A DNA stretch of 64,000 nucleotides from CAIXQW01 sp046049675 (GTDB lineage Bacteria > Bacteroidota > Bacteroidia > Chitinophagales > Chitinophagaceae), in assembly GCA_046049675.1 (NCBI GenBank), contig JBJORA010000041.1:1-64000 (forward strand). Direction: 5' to 3'. The notes under the pieces were generated by a model that ran no database searches, was not told the DNA's origin, and was given only the letters and a program-made list of their open reading frames with translations. Both the position numbers and the translations under genes were made by a program. Below are positions 17,368 through 26,050 of the stretch, one piece after another. Numbering within the stretch: position 1 is the first letter of the stretch; every line of letters starts with the position of its first letter.

Positions 17368-18939
17368 ATGTCGTCAACATTACTACTCGGCTTTGTATTA
17401 AGCTATTTTGCCTTGTTACTGATAGTAGCCTATTTCACAAGCCGCAGCAGCGACAATAATTCCTTTTTTATTGGCAACAGAAATAGCAATTGGCTCTTAG
17501 TCGCTTTTGGTATGATAGGCACAAGCTTAAGCGGGGTTACGTTTGTAAGCGTGCCTGGTACCGTTGGGGCAAAGGGCTTTCAGTATTTTCAGATTGTCAT
17601 TGGCTACTTTATTGGCTATTTGGTGGTGGCGTATGTATTGATGCCTTTGTATTATAAGCTGCAACTCACCAGCATTTATTCGTACTTGCAAAAGCGCATT
17701 GGTAATATGGCTTACAAAACAGGTGCGATGTTTTTTATTATAAGCAGAACACTTGGTGCAACGGCAAGACTATATTTAGTGGTGAATATCCTTCAGATAT
17801 TTATTCTAAAAGAAATGGGTATTGGTTTTGAATTGACTACCGTAGTTATACTCTTGCTGATTCTGCTGTACACCTTTGAAGGTGGCGTAAAAACCATTGT
17901 GTACACCGACACTTTGCAAACCACATTTATGCTTGTTGGTTTAGTGGTAGGTATTGTGGCCATACTTAGCAATTTGCATTTTGGCTTTGGAGAAGCATTG
18001 GGCAAAATGTCTGAGGAAGGATACATGAAAGTCGTGAATAGCGATATCAAAGATGCAGGTTTCTTTTTGAAGCACGTCATTGGTGGTGCATTTATCACCA
18101 TTGCTATGACTGGACTTGACCAAGAAATGATGCAGAAAAACATCAGCGTTAAGAGCCTAGGCGGTGCGCAAAAAAACATGATGACCTATAGTACGGTATT
18201 GCTATTTGTAAACTTCTTGTTCTTAGTGCTAGGTGGTTGTTTGTATTTGTTTGCCACGCAAAATGGTTTGAGCGAAAAGGGCGACGATTTATTTCCTGCC
18301 ATTGCGCTTAAAGGTTACCTCAGCCCTGCGGTGGGTGTATTATTTGTAATTGGCTTAATTAGCGCATTGTTTCCGAGTGCAGATGGCGCGCTTACGGCAT
18401 TGACAAGTAGCTTTTGTATAGACATACTTGGTCTTACGAAGGATAAAACATTGGACGAGAAATCGCGCAAAACAAGAAGACTCATTGTGCATCTATCGTT
18501 TACGATATTGTTCTTTTTGTGCGTAATGGTATTTAAGTATATCAACGACAAGAGTATTATAGATGTAATTCTAAAACTAGCGGGCTATACTTACGGGCCA
18601 TTGCTTGGCTTGTTTATGTTTGGTATTTTATCGCAAAGAAAAATTAAGGATGGCTTGGTATTGCCACTAAGTTTAACAGCACTGGCGCTAGTGCTTACCT
18701 TGGATATGATTAACAATGCAGATTGGTTTATCAAGAAATTGGGTCTCGCTAGTATTGCAGATAGCTTAACCAAGATGCAAGCGGTATTTGGTGGCTATAA
18801 AATTGGGGTAGAGTTATTACTGATAAATGGTCTAGTAACATTTGCGCTTTTGTATGCATTTAGTAAACCAAGTGCGCCAATCACACTAGAAGCAGAGCCA
18901 GATGATAATGCAGCACTGCACAAAGAATTTGCACATTAG
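17368..18939 (+). CDS. Sodium:solute symporter (SSS family)
   Basis: The 523-residue protein has about 13 hydrophobic helices in the inner membrane. The N terminus (FFIGNRNSNW, GMIGTSLSGVTFVSVPG) and the middle (GLISALFPSADGALTALTSS) match the sodium:solute symporter family, which uses the LeuT-type fold to take up sugars, amino acids, nucleosides or anions with Na+. The substrate cannot be told from sequence. A near-consensus TATCTTTA (17343-17350) may be its -7 element. A methyltransferase gene follows after 18 bases, probably in the same transcript. Confidence 0.88.
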   Translation: MSSTLLLGFVLSYFALLLIVAYFTSRSSDNNSFFIGNRNSNWLLVAFGMIGTSLSGVTFVSVPGTVGAKGFQYFQIVIGYFIGYLVVAYVLMPLYYKLQLTSIYSYLQKRIGNMAYKTGAMFFIISRTLGATARLYLVVNILQIFILKEMGIGFELTTVVILLLILLYTFEGGVKTIVYTDTLQTTFMLVGLVVGIVAILSNLHFGFGEALGKMSEEGYMKVVNSDIKDAGFFLKHVIGGAFITIAMTGLDQEMMQKNISVKSLGGAQKNMMTYSTVLLFVNFLFLVLGGCLYLFATQNGLSEKGDDLFPAIALKGYLSPAVGVLFVIGLISALFPSADGALTALTSSFCIDILGLTKDKTLDEKSRKTRRLIVHLSFTILFFLCVMVFKYINDKSIIDVILKLAGYTYGPLLGLFMFGILSQRKIKDGLVLPLSLTALALVLTLDMINNADWFIKKLGLASIADSLTKMQAVFGGYKIGVELLLINGLVTFALLYAFSKPSAPITLEAEPDDNAALHKEFAH

Positions 18940-18957
18940 TAGCCACTATAATTTGAT

Positions 18958-19590
18958 ATGCTAATTACAGAAGCCTTATTAGATTATGCCGAAAAAATGG
19001 GCAGCGAAGTGCCTGCATACTTGCATGCCCTTGAGCGCGATACAGTGCTATGCACAACGCAACCGATAATGCTAAGCGGTGCATTGCAAGGGCGTTTTCT
19101 AAGCTTTGTAAGCAAAATGCTGCAACCAAAATGCATCCTAGAAATTGGCACATTTACTGGTTACAGTGCATTGTGTTTGGCTGAAGGCTTAGCACAAGGT
19201 GGTGTATTACATACCATAGATATCAATGATGAATTGGCTTACTTGATTGAAAAATATATTGCGCTTGCCAAGATGCAAGACAAAGTAAATGTGCACTATG
19301 GCAATGCCCTTGATATAATACCAACACTAAACATAAAGCCCGAACTCGTATTTATTGACGCCGACAAACCCAACTACAAAAACTACTACGAGCTAGTATT
19401 GGCAATGCTTGCCGACAATGGCGTGATACTACTAGACAATGTATTTTTCCATGGCCAAGTATTAGAAGAAAAGCAAAATAAAAATGGCGCTGCCATTGCT
19501 GAGTTTAACACATATCTACGCCAAGATACTAGGGTAGAAGTAATGATGCTGCCTTTGCGGGATGGGATAAGTATGGTGAGGAAGAGGTGA
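18958..19590 (+). CDS. Class I SAM-dependent O-methyltransferase
   Basis: The 210-residue protein resembles the catechol/caffeoyl-CoA O-methyltransferase family. It has the SAM-binding motif ILEIGTFTGYSALCLAEG, the acidic motif HTIDIND and the divalent-metal region FIDADKPNYKNYY followed by LLDNV. The family methylates small phenolic hydroxyls or, in bacteria, tRNA (TrmR-type); the substrate here is not known. It lies 18 bases after the symporter and ends the conserved block; the next 3.7 kb are AT-rich and look accessory. Confidence 0.88.
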   Translation: MLITEALLDYAEKMGSEVPAYLHALERDTVLCTTQPIMLSGALQGRFLSFVSKMLQPKCILEIGTFTGYSALCLAEGLAQGGVLHTIDINDELAYLIEKYIALAKMQDKVNVHYGNALDIIPTLNIKPELVFIDADKPNYKNYYELVLAMLADNGVILLDNVFFHGQVLEEKQNKNGAAIAEFNTYLRQDTRVEVMMLPLRDGISMVRKR

Positions 19591-19843
19591 GATGACTAAG
19601 TGCTAAGAATTTATGGCAAAGGTTTGTATGCTAATACTGTGGTGGTTTACTATGGCAACATTTAGCTACTCAGAGTGGCATATGTGCGTCAGCAATAGTG
19701 CAGCTAGTACAACCAATACGCATTTGTGTAGTAGTTGATAGGTAAGTGTTTGACTATAAGTGGTTTAGATGGGCTATTGGTGGATAGAGGTTAAATATTT
19801 GGCGGAGTGGGGAGATGCGTATATTATTGTGTTAGCTGTAAGT

Positions 19844-20416
19844 ATGAAGATAAGAATAATAGTTATTTTGATTTTTAGTAGTCTAGCTTCGAAATGCCAG
19901 ACTAAAACATTTAATGATTTGTCTGAACTGAACCTTATCGGTCACGTAAAACAAATCACAATTTATAGAATTGCAAGTCTTAGATCCTATACCGAAAAAG
20001 AAACAATTTATTTAAATGAAAATGGTTTTGCTGATAGTATTTCGATTTCTACAAGAATCGCAGGACTATCTTCGGAAAACAAATATATTTTCAAATATTC
20101 TAAATCCAATAAATATGGATTAATTTATAATTCAAGTAATAAGCTTACTGATTCGATTTACTTTGAAAGAAAAAATGACTCAACTTATCAAATAATAAAT
20201 GTATCCATAATCTTTCGGGATAAGACTATAACAACTACGACATTTGATCTAAAAGGCAGAAAAAGATTAGTAATTAGAACTAAAAGGAATGATAAAAACG
20301 AAATAGTTGAAAATAATTCTATCGTATATACTTATAATGAACTTGACTCTCTTGATAGTTCTACAATGACGAATTTGTTAACTCAGGAGAAAAAAAGCTA
20401 TGCTTTGAATATTTAA
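19844..20416 (+). CDS. Hypothetical secreted protein, probably frameshifted near its end
   Basis: This 190-residue reading starts at ATG 19844 (MKIRIIVILIF, a signal peptide-like start); an upstream ATG at 19769 in frame would bury the signal sequence. The body is rich in Asn, Lys, Ser and Tyr, with repeated KxxYxL-type beta strands that recall YD-repeat-like proteins, but I do not recognise a family. The frame ends at TAA 20416 just after a run of seven A (20390-20396). One extra A would continue the protein for about 34 residues to TAA 20517, ending close to the palindromic element at 20525. AT-rich codon use sets it apart from its left neighbours. Confidence 0.6.
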   Translation: MKIRIIVILIFSSLASKCQTKTFNDLSELNLIGHVKQITIYRIASLRSYTEKETIYLNENGFADSISISTRIAGLSSENKYIFKYSKSNKYGLIYNSSNKLTDSIYFERKNDSTYQIINVSIIFRDKTITTTTFDLKGRKRLVIRTKRNDKNEIVENNSIVYTYNELDSLDSSTMTNLLTQEKKSYALNI

Positions 20417-20517
20417 ATTTAGATAGAAAAGGGAATCCGTTAGAAGTTAATGAAGTTCTATGTGATTCTCGAGAAATATATTTAACGCAAAGAAGACAAA
20501 TAGAATACTTTGATTAA
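20397..20517 (+). other. Out-of-frame continuation of the preceding gene
   Basis: From the A7 run (20390-20396), the frame reached by adding one A reads KLCFEYLNLDRKGNPLEV and on to RQIEYFD, ending with TAA at 20515-20517. Its composition matches the upstream gene and suggests one coding sequence broken by a single-base deletion, a sequencing error or ribosomal slippage. Confidence 0.6.
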
Positions 20518-20524
20518 TTACCTA

Positions 20525-20650
20525 CAGCTAACATCGGTTTTGCGCTAGTGGAGCTTTTGTGGTAGATTTGAGCAGTGGAATTATTTTGAACATTTGCAAG
20601 TGAACAAGCATTTGTACTTTCGATTCCCCCACCATCGCAAAGCCGCTGAA
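20525..20650. repeat. attC-like imperfect palindrome A
   Basis: The arm at 20532-20551 (begins CATCGGTTTTGCG) pairs with the arm at 20629-20648 (CCACCATCGCAAAGCCGCTG) over 20 positions with three mismatches when wobble is allowed. The 77-base interior contains GCTTTTGTGG and TTTGTACTT. It starts eight bases after the frameshift-corrected stop of the previous gene, and the next gene starts 46 bases after the right arm. The outer arms match element B at 21490-21626. Confidence 0.65.
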
Positions 20651-20693
20651 CGTATGCAAGCTTACAAAACCCCGTCTTAAGACAGGTTGACTA

Positions 20694-21485
20694 ATGATGA
20701 ATTTTCAAATTGACAAAAACGAGATTAAAGATTTAATTGAACGCTCAAAAAGAGTGAATGAAGAATTAGGACATATTATATATCCAATTCTTGAAAATTT
20801 TAAGCTTAATAAACAGGAGGTTTTAGAAGTATGCCAAATAGGAAAGTTTGCTTACAAAATTGACTCTAGTATTAAAATTGTAGACAAACCACAACCACCA
20901 AATCCTGATTTCATTATTGAACAAAATGATAAATTAATTGGACTTGAACACACTCAAATTTTGACCAAAGATGCACAAAGATATTTTAGAGTAAAAACTC
21001 TTTTGGATAATGCGGAACAAATATTTGAACAGAAATATCCAAGCATAAATGTTCACGCAACTATTTCAGTACAAAATGACGAATGGAATTATACCCAAAA
21101 GGACAAACTCGAATTAGCTGAACAAATTGCCGATTATGTGCAATGGACAAGATTGGACAAAGTTTATAAACTTCCTGAAAAAATAACGAATATTAAAACA
21201 ACAATACATTCACAAGTTTCATTCTCATATAATGAGAAGAATTGGCAAGCGGAATACTTGACAAGGGAACGTCTAAAATTAGAAATTGAAAAAAAAGAAT
21301 CTAAAATTTTGCGATATAAAGAGAGTGAAAAACAATTGACTGAATTATGGTTAGTTCTTCTAATTGGCTCACTTTCTTCTGTATCATATGAATTGAACGA
21401 ATCTGAAAATTATAAAATGGAATCAGAGTTTGACCGAGTTTATTTAATGGCTGACTTTGACGCTAAGATATTAAGAATAAAATGA
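20694..21485 (+). CDS. Hypothetical protein in a cassette-like unit
   Basis: The 263-residue protein is soluble, charged and rich in Glu, Lys and Ile, with a coiled-coil-like stretch near residues 195-220. Around residues 68-87 it reads PPNPDFII followed by IGLEHTQ; a PD pair followed 13 residues later by Glu after beta strands is loosely like PD-(D/E)xK nucleases, but the final Lys is replaced by Thr, so I do not assign the fold. Two ATG codons are tandem at 20694 and 20697. It sits alone between the two palindromic elements, and its AT-rich codons differ from the flanking core genes, which suggests transfer. Confidence 0.75.
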   Translation: MMNFQIDKNEIKDLIERSKRVNEELGHIIYPILENFKLNKQEVLEVCQIGKFAYKIDSSIKIVDKPQPPNPDFIIEQNDKLIGLEHTQILTKDAQRYFRVKTLLDNAEQIFEQKYPSINVHATISVQNDEWNYTQKDKLELAEQIADYVQWTRLDKVYKLPEKITNIKTTIHSQVSFSYNEKNWQAEYLTRERLKLEIEKKESKILRYKESEKQLTELWLVLLIGSLSSVSYELNESENYKMESEFDRVYLMADFDAKILRIK

Positions 21486-21489
21486 AAAA

Positions 21490-21626
21490 GCCGGCACACA
21501 ACATCGGTTTGGCAATATGGCGGCTGAAGTGCTTCTATGAAGGATTTGTGCAAGGTTCAATATCAGTAATTCTATTGAACCTTTGTACTAAAAATCCGCC
21601 ACATCGCCAAGCAGAAAACCGCTGTC
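21490..21626. repeat. attC-like imperfect palindrome B
   Basis: The left arm 21502-21523 (CATCGGTTTGGCAATATGG...) pairs with 21596-21612 (CCGCCACATCGCCAAGC) and, after an unpaired insertion, with CCGCTG at 21619-21624. A second perfect stem lies inside: GGTTCAATA (21554-21562) with TATTGAACC (21573-21581). It shares AACATCGGTTT on the left and CATCGC-AAGC plus CCGCTG on the right with element A. It follows the stop of the previous gene by a few bases, and the next gene starts about 37 bases after it. Confidence 0.7.
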
Positions 21627-21660
21627 AATAAGCATTACAACAACTCAAAAAATCCAAAGA

Positions 21661-22062
21661 ATGAAAAATTCAACATTAATTATCCTAATTATTTCGCTGA
21701 TTCAATTTAGTAAAACAGCGCTTGGACAGACTACAAGTAGCATTGACAGTTTATTATGTAAAGAATGGAAACTTGTCTCATACAAGGAGGGAGGAGAGAA
21801 ATTTCCACCCTCATCAAAACAGAAAAATGACAGGATGATATTTTATAATGACCATAAAGTTAAATCCATTGAGACAGGAAACATTCAAAATGGGATTTGG
21901 CAATATGATGCTACGAAAAAAGCATTATCTGTAGTTGATAACAAGACAAAAGAAAAGGCAATAATGAAAGTTTTAAAGATAACGAAAGATGAATGTATTC
22001 TGGAATATACTGATCCCGAAGGAACTTCATTGAAAATTTACATGGTTCCAGTATCGAAGTAG
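21661..22062 (+). CDS. Secreted lipocalin-like small protein
   Basis: The 133-residue protein has a signal peptide ending near ALGQ, then CKEWKLVSYKEGG, a stretch DRMIFYNDHKV and the strand pattern GIWQYDATKKALSV, KAIMKVLKIT and ECILEYTD. This is the usual architecture of lipocalin-like domain proteins (Lipocalin_4 type) that are common as small secreted proteins in Bacteroidota. No ligand or function is known. It is the third gene of the cassette-like array; no third palindrome follows it. Confidence 0.65.
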   Translation: MKNSTLIILIISLIQFSKTALGQTTSSIDSLLCKEWKLVSYKEGGEKFPPSSKQKNDRMIFYNDHKVKSIETGNIQNGIWQYDATKKALSVVDNKTKEKAIMKVLKITKDECILEYTDPEGTSLKIYMVPVSK

Positions 22063-22193
22063 TGAACGATACAAAATGCCTGCCGATGATAGCATAAGGC
22101 ATTAGCTACGACGCGTTCAGAATTAGCACAATTAAAAGGTCATTTGTCAACAATCCCAACTCAGAACATACTGATTTAAAAGTTGTCTTGCAA

Positions 22194-22316
22194 ATGAATA
22201 CAGATAGTTCAGCTATCGAAAATATGTTGCCATTGATTTTGTTTATCTTTTTTACGATATACTCCTTAGAAGTAATGTTAAGAAAGTCAAGTATTGCCCT
22301 GCAGCAAGGGTACTAA
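22194..22316 (+). other. Small ORF or gene remnant with one hydrophobic segment
   Basis: The gap 22063-22474 holds no clear gene. A 40-residue frame starts at ATG 22194 with a hydrophobic stretch LPLILFIFFTIY and ends at TAA 22316. The same frame is open upstream to about 22108 without a start codon (FVNNPNSEHTDLKVV), which fits the tail of a decayed gene. A hairpin AATGCCT/AAGGCATT just upstream, near 22075-22102, could be a terminator for the preceding gene. Confidence 0.25.
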
Positions 22317-22474
22317 AAATAATGGAATAGTACGGTTCTTATTGTATACTATTTGCAGCAAAAACTATATGCGCACTAGTTATTTCTAATAACGATAGGT
22401 CCGGGATTGTTAATAATTTGGCACTACGGGCAGCATGGTATATCATTGTTTAAGACACTATTCAACAAAAGAAT

Positions 22475-22852
22475 ATGGCAAAAGAAATTTCTTGTTCATT
22501 TAAATATCAAAGACGAGGTACAGTCTTAAGTAGGCAGCATGTACGTTACCTTGTTACAGTATCGATTATGGTTGCATTTAGTAACCTGCTATATGGACAG
22601 AAAGGTAAAGGGAATTTGCAGCTGCCAATTATAGATTCATTTGTTGGGTCAACAAAAGTATTACAAACTACGCCTTCGTTAGATCACTATGAGCAGGTTT
22701 TTGACATTAGTAGCGTGTTGAATAAACGCTATAGTAAAAGAATTAATAGGACTTCGTCTATTGTGCAGAACAATAAATTAAAGTTGATGGCTTTCAGCCT
22801 TTTAATAACAACACAATTGCTATTACTTGCAAGAAACAAATGCCATTTTTGA
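22475..22852 (+). CDS. Hypothetical protein with signal-like segment
   Basis: The 125-residue frame carries a hydrophobic segment around residues 25-42 ending LLYGQ, like a signal peptide preceded by a long basic N terminus, and a second hydrophobic segment near residues 107-118. I recognise no family. It lies in the accessory region and could be a real small gene or a relic. A start inside the frame, closer to the hydrophobic segment, is possible. Confidence 0.35.
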   Translation: MAKEISCSFKYQRRGTVLSRQHVRYLVTVSIMVAFSNLLYGQKGKGNLQLPIIDSFVGSTKVLQTTPSLDHYEQVFDISSVLNKRYSKRINRTSSIVQNNKLKLMAFSLLITTQLLLLARNKCHF

Positions 22853-22984
22853 TTGAAGTTAATAAATTATGTGCGCATTCCAGCAATAGTAGGTTGTATA
22901 AAAAAGATGTTACAGGAAAGAGAGCGTTTGTATGGTTCACAATAGGGCAAGTTTTGCGTAGCCTTATAGTGTTCTAATTAGCAA

Positions 22985-23197
22985 CTACTTTTTTGTATTT
23001 GATTGAAGCGATGCTTGTGCTTGCATAATACCATAAGCCTCAGCATATGATAGCAATGAGTATGTTGATTCCGAGTTTCTTAATTCAAGCGCTAATTCCA
23101 ACAAGTGTGGAAGCTCCACCAAAATTAGCCCACCAATGTAGTAGACAAAAATGCCGATAAGCTGATTGAAGTCTGCAGCAAATACCATTTGCATCAA
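22985..23197 (-). CDS. Doubtful small hydrophobic protein
   Basis: The 70-residue frame has one hydrophobic stretch (LIGIFVYYIGGLILV) and a Leu-rich helix. It lies 82 bases downstream of metG on the same strand and could be a short co-transcribed gene, but there is no family match. Nothing else is seen in 22853-23279. Confidence 0.25.
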   Translation of the reverse strand: MMQMVFAADFNQLIGIFVYYIGGLILVELPHLLELALELRNSESTYSLLSYAEAYGIMQAQASLQSNTKK

Positions 23198-23279
23198 CTC
23201 TTTTCACACCGCCTGCGAAGTAGTATTGTAAACTTGGTACTAATAAGGCTGTAAAATTTTGCCCAAAACAAGAACCTCT

Positions 23280-25340
23280 CTACTTCACCCCACTGCCATT
23301 CTTACCTTCCTTACCCGCATCCACAAAAAGCAGCTTACCATTAGCATCTTCTGCCATTAGTATCATGCCATTGCTTTCTATGCCGCGCATTTTACGTGGG
23401 GCAAGATTAGCTACTAGGGTTACATTTTGGCCTACGATGTCTTCTGGCTTGTAATGCATGGCGATGCCGCTTACCACTGTGCGCGTTTCAAAGCCAAGGT
23501 CAATGGTAAGCTTTAATAGTTTGTCTGCTTTTTCTACTTTTTCTGCTGCGACGATGGTGCCGGTGCGTAAGTCTATTTTATCAAAATCTTCAAACTGAAT
23601 CGTTTCCTTTAGTGGAGTAACCGTGGCTGCGCTTTCAGTACTAGCTGGTGGAGCAACCGTGTTCTCTATTTTATTTTGATGCAATTTGTCTATTTGCTTT
23701 TGAATTTCTTCGTCTTCTATTTTTCTAAATAAGAGTTCCGGCGCATTGAGCGAGTAGCCAGTTTTGAGGAGTTGCAAGCTGCCGCCATTTTGCCATTCTA
23801 GCATTTTTGGTACCACCTTCATCATCTTGCAAAGTTTGGCCGCTGTTTCTGGCAAAAACGGATTGACGTAAATAGCTAAGTTGGCGCACAGCTGCAAACA
23901 CATATGCAAGCAGTTGTCTACCAAGGCTTGATTATCTACATTTTTCCAAGGCTCTTTTTCTTGCAAGTACACATTGCCAGCCCTGCTTAAGTCAATCACA
24001 GCAAACAAAGCTTCTCTAAACTTAAATTCGCTAAGGGCGTGCTCTATGTTTTGCTTGGTAGATGCTATTCTTTCAAATAAGGCATCGTCTTTCTCATCTT
24101 TTAAATCAAGATGAAAAGTAGGCACCTTGCCGCTGCATAGTTTATGCATTAGCACAAAGGCACGATTAACAAAGTTGCCAAATATGGCAACCAACTCACT
24201 GTTGTTCTTGGTTTGAAAATCTTTCCAAGTAAAATCGTTGTCCTTGGTTTCTGGCATATTTGCCGTAAGCACGTAGCGCATTGCATCGGCCATACCAGGA
24301 AAATCCTGCACATATTCGTGTACCCATACAGCCCAATTGCGGCTTGTACTTACTTTGTCGCCTTCTATATTTAAGAATTCGTTGCCAGGTACATTGTTAG
24401 GTAAAACATAGCCGCCGTGCGCGTGCAACATCGTTGGGAAAATAATGCAGTGAAACACAATATTATCTTTACCTAAGAAGTGCAGTAGTTCGGTATCTTC
24501 ACTACACCAATAGTCGCTCCATTGTTGTGTAAGTTCTTTTGTTGCACTAATATAACCAATAGGCGCATCAAACCACACATATAGTACTTTGCCATCAGCA
24601 CCTTCTATTGGCACTTGCACACCCCATTCGCCATCGCGCGTCATGGCTCTGCTTTGTAAGCCACCATCAATCCAGCTTTTGCATTGACCATACACATTAT
24701 TTTTCCATTCTTGGTGGCCTTCTAATAACCATGTACGTAGCCATGCTTCATAGTTGCCAAGTGGCAAATACCAATGTTTGGTTTCTTTCTTTACTGGCGT
24801 ACTGTTGCTAAGTGTACTGCGCGGATTGATTAATTCTTCGGGGCTAAGCGTACTGCCACATTTTTCGCATTGATCGCCATAGGCATTCTCATTGCTACAT
24901 TTCGGACAAGTACCTGTTATGTATCTGTCGGCCAAAAACGACTTGGCTTCTTCGTCGTAAAACTGTTCGTTGATTTTTTCTTCAAAAATTCCTTTGTCGT
25001 AAAGTGTCTTAAAAAAAGCACTACTCGTTTCGTGATGCGTTTTATTGCTGGTACGACTAAAAATATCAAAACTCATGCCCATTGCTTTTAAGCTATCGGC
25101 AATAATGGTGTGGTATTTGTCAACGACATCCTGCGGCGTAATACCTTCTTTTTTTGCGCGTATAGTAATCGGCACACCATGCTCATCTGTACCGCAGATG
25201 TATAAAACATCTTTCTGTTGCGCACGTAGAAAACGTGCATAGATATCTGCGGGCAAAAAATTGCCAGCTAAGTGGCCAATATGAACTGGGCCATTGGCGT
25301 AGGGTAGAGCTGCTGTTACTAAATGTCTTTTGAATGCCAT
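23280..25340 (-). CDS. metG: Methionyl-tRNA synthetase with C-terminal tRNA-binding domain
   Basis: The enzyme charges tRNA-Met. The 686-residue protein has the class I signature PVHIGHLAG near residue 20, the zinc-binding knuckle with CPKC and CEKC, the KMSKS-like loop written KVSTS, the anticodon-binding helical domain, and a C-terminal OB-fold tRNA-binding domain (FDKIDLRTGTI, VVSGIA, NLAPRKMRG) that also mediates dimerisation. This is the long MetG1 form. The upstream adenosyltransferase gene ends 49 bases before its ATG, so the two may be co-transcribed. Confidence 0.96.
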   Translation of the reverse strand: MAFKRHLVTAALPYANGPVHIGHLAGNFLPADIYARFLRAQQKDVLYICGTDEHGVPITIRAKKEGITPQDVVDKYHTIIADSLKAMGMSFDIFSRTSNKTHHETSSAFFKTLYDKGIFEEKINEQFYDEEAKSFLADRYITGTCPKCSNENAYGDQCEKCGSTLSPEELINPRSTLSNSTPVKKETKHWYLPLGNYEAWLRTWLLEGHQEWKNNVYGQCKSWIDGGLQSRAMTRDGEWGVQVPIEGADGKVLYVWFDAPIGYISATKELTQQWSDYWCSEDTELLHFLGKDNIVFHCIIFPTMLHAHGGYVLPNNVPGNEFLNIEGDKVSTSRNWAVWVHEYVQDFPGMADAMRYVLTANMPETKDNDFTWKDFQTKNNSELVAIFGNFVNRAFVLMHKLCSGKVPTFHLDLKDEKDDALFERIASTKQNIEHALSEFKFREALFAVIDLSRAGNVYLQEKEPWKNVDNQALVDNCLHMCLQLCANLAIYVNPFLPETAAKLCKMMKVVPKMLEWQNGGSLQLLKTGYSLNAPELLFRKIEDEEIQKQIDKLHQNKIENTVAPPASTESAATVTPLKETIQFEDFDKIDLRTGTIVAAEKVEKADKLLKLTIDLGFETRTVVSGIAMHYKPEDIVGQNVTLVANLAPRKMRGIESNGMILMAEDANGKLLFVDAGKEGKNGSGVK

Positions 25341-25389
25341 TATGCTTTTTTACTATTTGTCAATTGTACTGCTGCAAGTACGTCGGTAT

Positions 25390-25950
25390 TTATGGTCGTG
25401 GATGCCATTCTATATCTGCTACATTATGTTGCAAACAGATATAGCGTGCTAAAGTAAATAGATAGTCGCTTAAACGATTGAGGTATTTGATTACAATGGC
25501 AGACACCAATTCGCCATCGGCCTGCATATGCACACAAATACGCTCCACACGACGGCACACGCAGCGTGCAACATGTGTTGTAGAACTTGCAATATGTCCG
25601 CCCGGCAGAATAAAACTCTTTAAGGCAGGCAATTCGTCGTCCATACGGTCTATTTCTTTTTCTAAGAGCACAATGTCCTCTTCGTGTAAATCTGGCAATT
25701 GCATTTTTACATCTTTGTCGGGGTCCGTTGCCAAAATGCTGCCAATGGTAAACAAACGATCTTGCACTTCCTTAAGCATATTGCTACTCTGCTCGTGCGT
25801 GATTTGGTCACGTATCATACCTATAACGCTATTGAGTTCGTCAACAGTGCCGTATGCTTCTATGCGAATATGGCTTTTTAGCACACGCGTGCCACCAATA
25901 AGCCCCGTAGTGCCTTCATCGCCCGTTTTTGTATATATTCTAAAGGACAT
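25390..25950 (-). CDS. PduO-type cob(I)alamin adenosyltransferase
   Basis: The enzyme transfers the adenosyl group of ATP to cob(I)alamin to form coenzyme B12. The 186-residue protein has the ATP-binding N terminus IYTKTGDEGTTGLIGG, the helical bundle with VDELNSVIG, and the C-terminal motifs HVARCVCRRVER and LNRLSDYLF. The start was set at ATG 25950 (MSFRIYTK); a longer frame starting at 25971 would overlap the TACTTTTG promoter element at 25955-25962. That element ends four bases before the ATG, so the transcript is probably leaderless. Confidence 0.93.
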   Translation of the reverse strand: MSFRIYTKTGDEGTTGLIGGTRVLKSHIRIEAYGTVDELNSVIGMIRDQITHEQSSNMLKEVQDRLFTIGSILATDPDKDVKMQLPDLHEEDIVLLEKEIDRMDDELPALKSFILPGGHIASSTTHVARCVCRRVERICVHMQADGELVSAIVIKYLNRLSDYLFTLARYICLQHNVADIEWHPRP

Positions 25951-25954
25951 GCTG

Positions 25955-25962
25955 CAAAAGTA
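25955..25962 (-). promoter_or_regulatory. -7 promoter element for the adenosyltransferase gene
   Basis: On the minus strand TACTTTTG is followed by four bases and the ATG. It decides the choice of start for this gene. Confidence 0.6.
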
Positions 25963-26026
25963 CTTAATCATATTGCATTCCTCGCTGATATATGCTTATT
26001 GGCTATTATAGCCGCTTAGGAAATAC

Positions 26027-26034
26027 TATCTTTG
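26027..26034 (+). promoter_or_regulatory. -7 promoter element for ychF
   Basis: TATCTTTG fits TAnnTTTG, 16 bases before the ychF ATG. About 64 bases separate it from the divergent adenosyltransferase element. Confidence 0.6.
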
Positions 26035-26050
26035 CAAAAATTTTTTCGGA

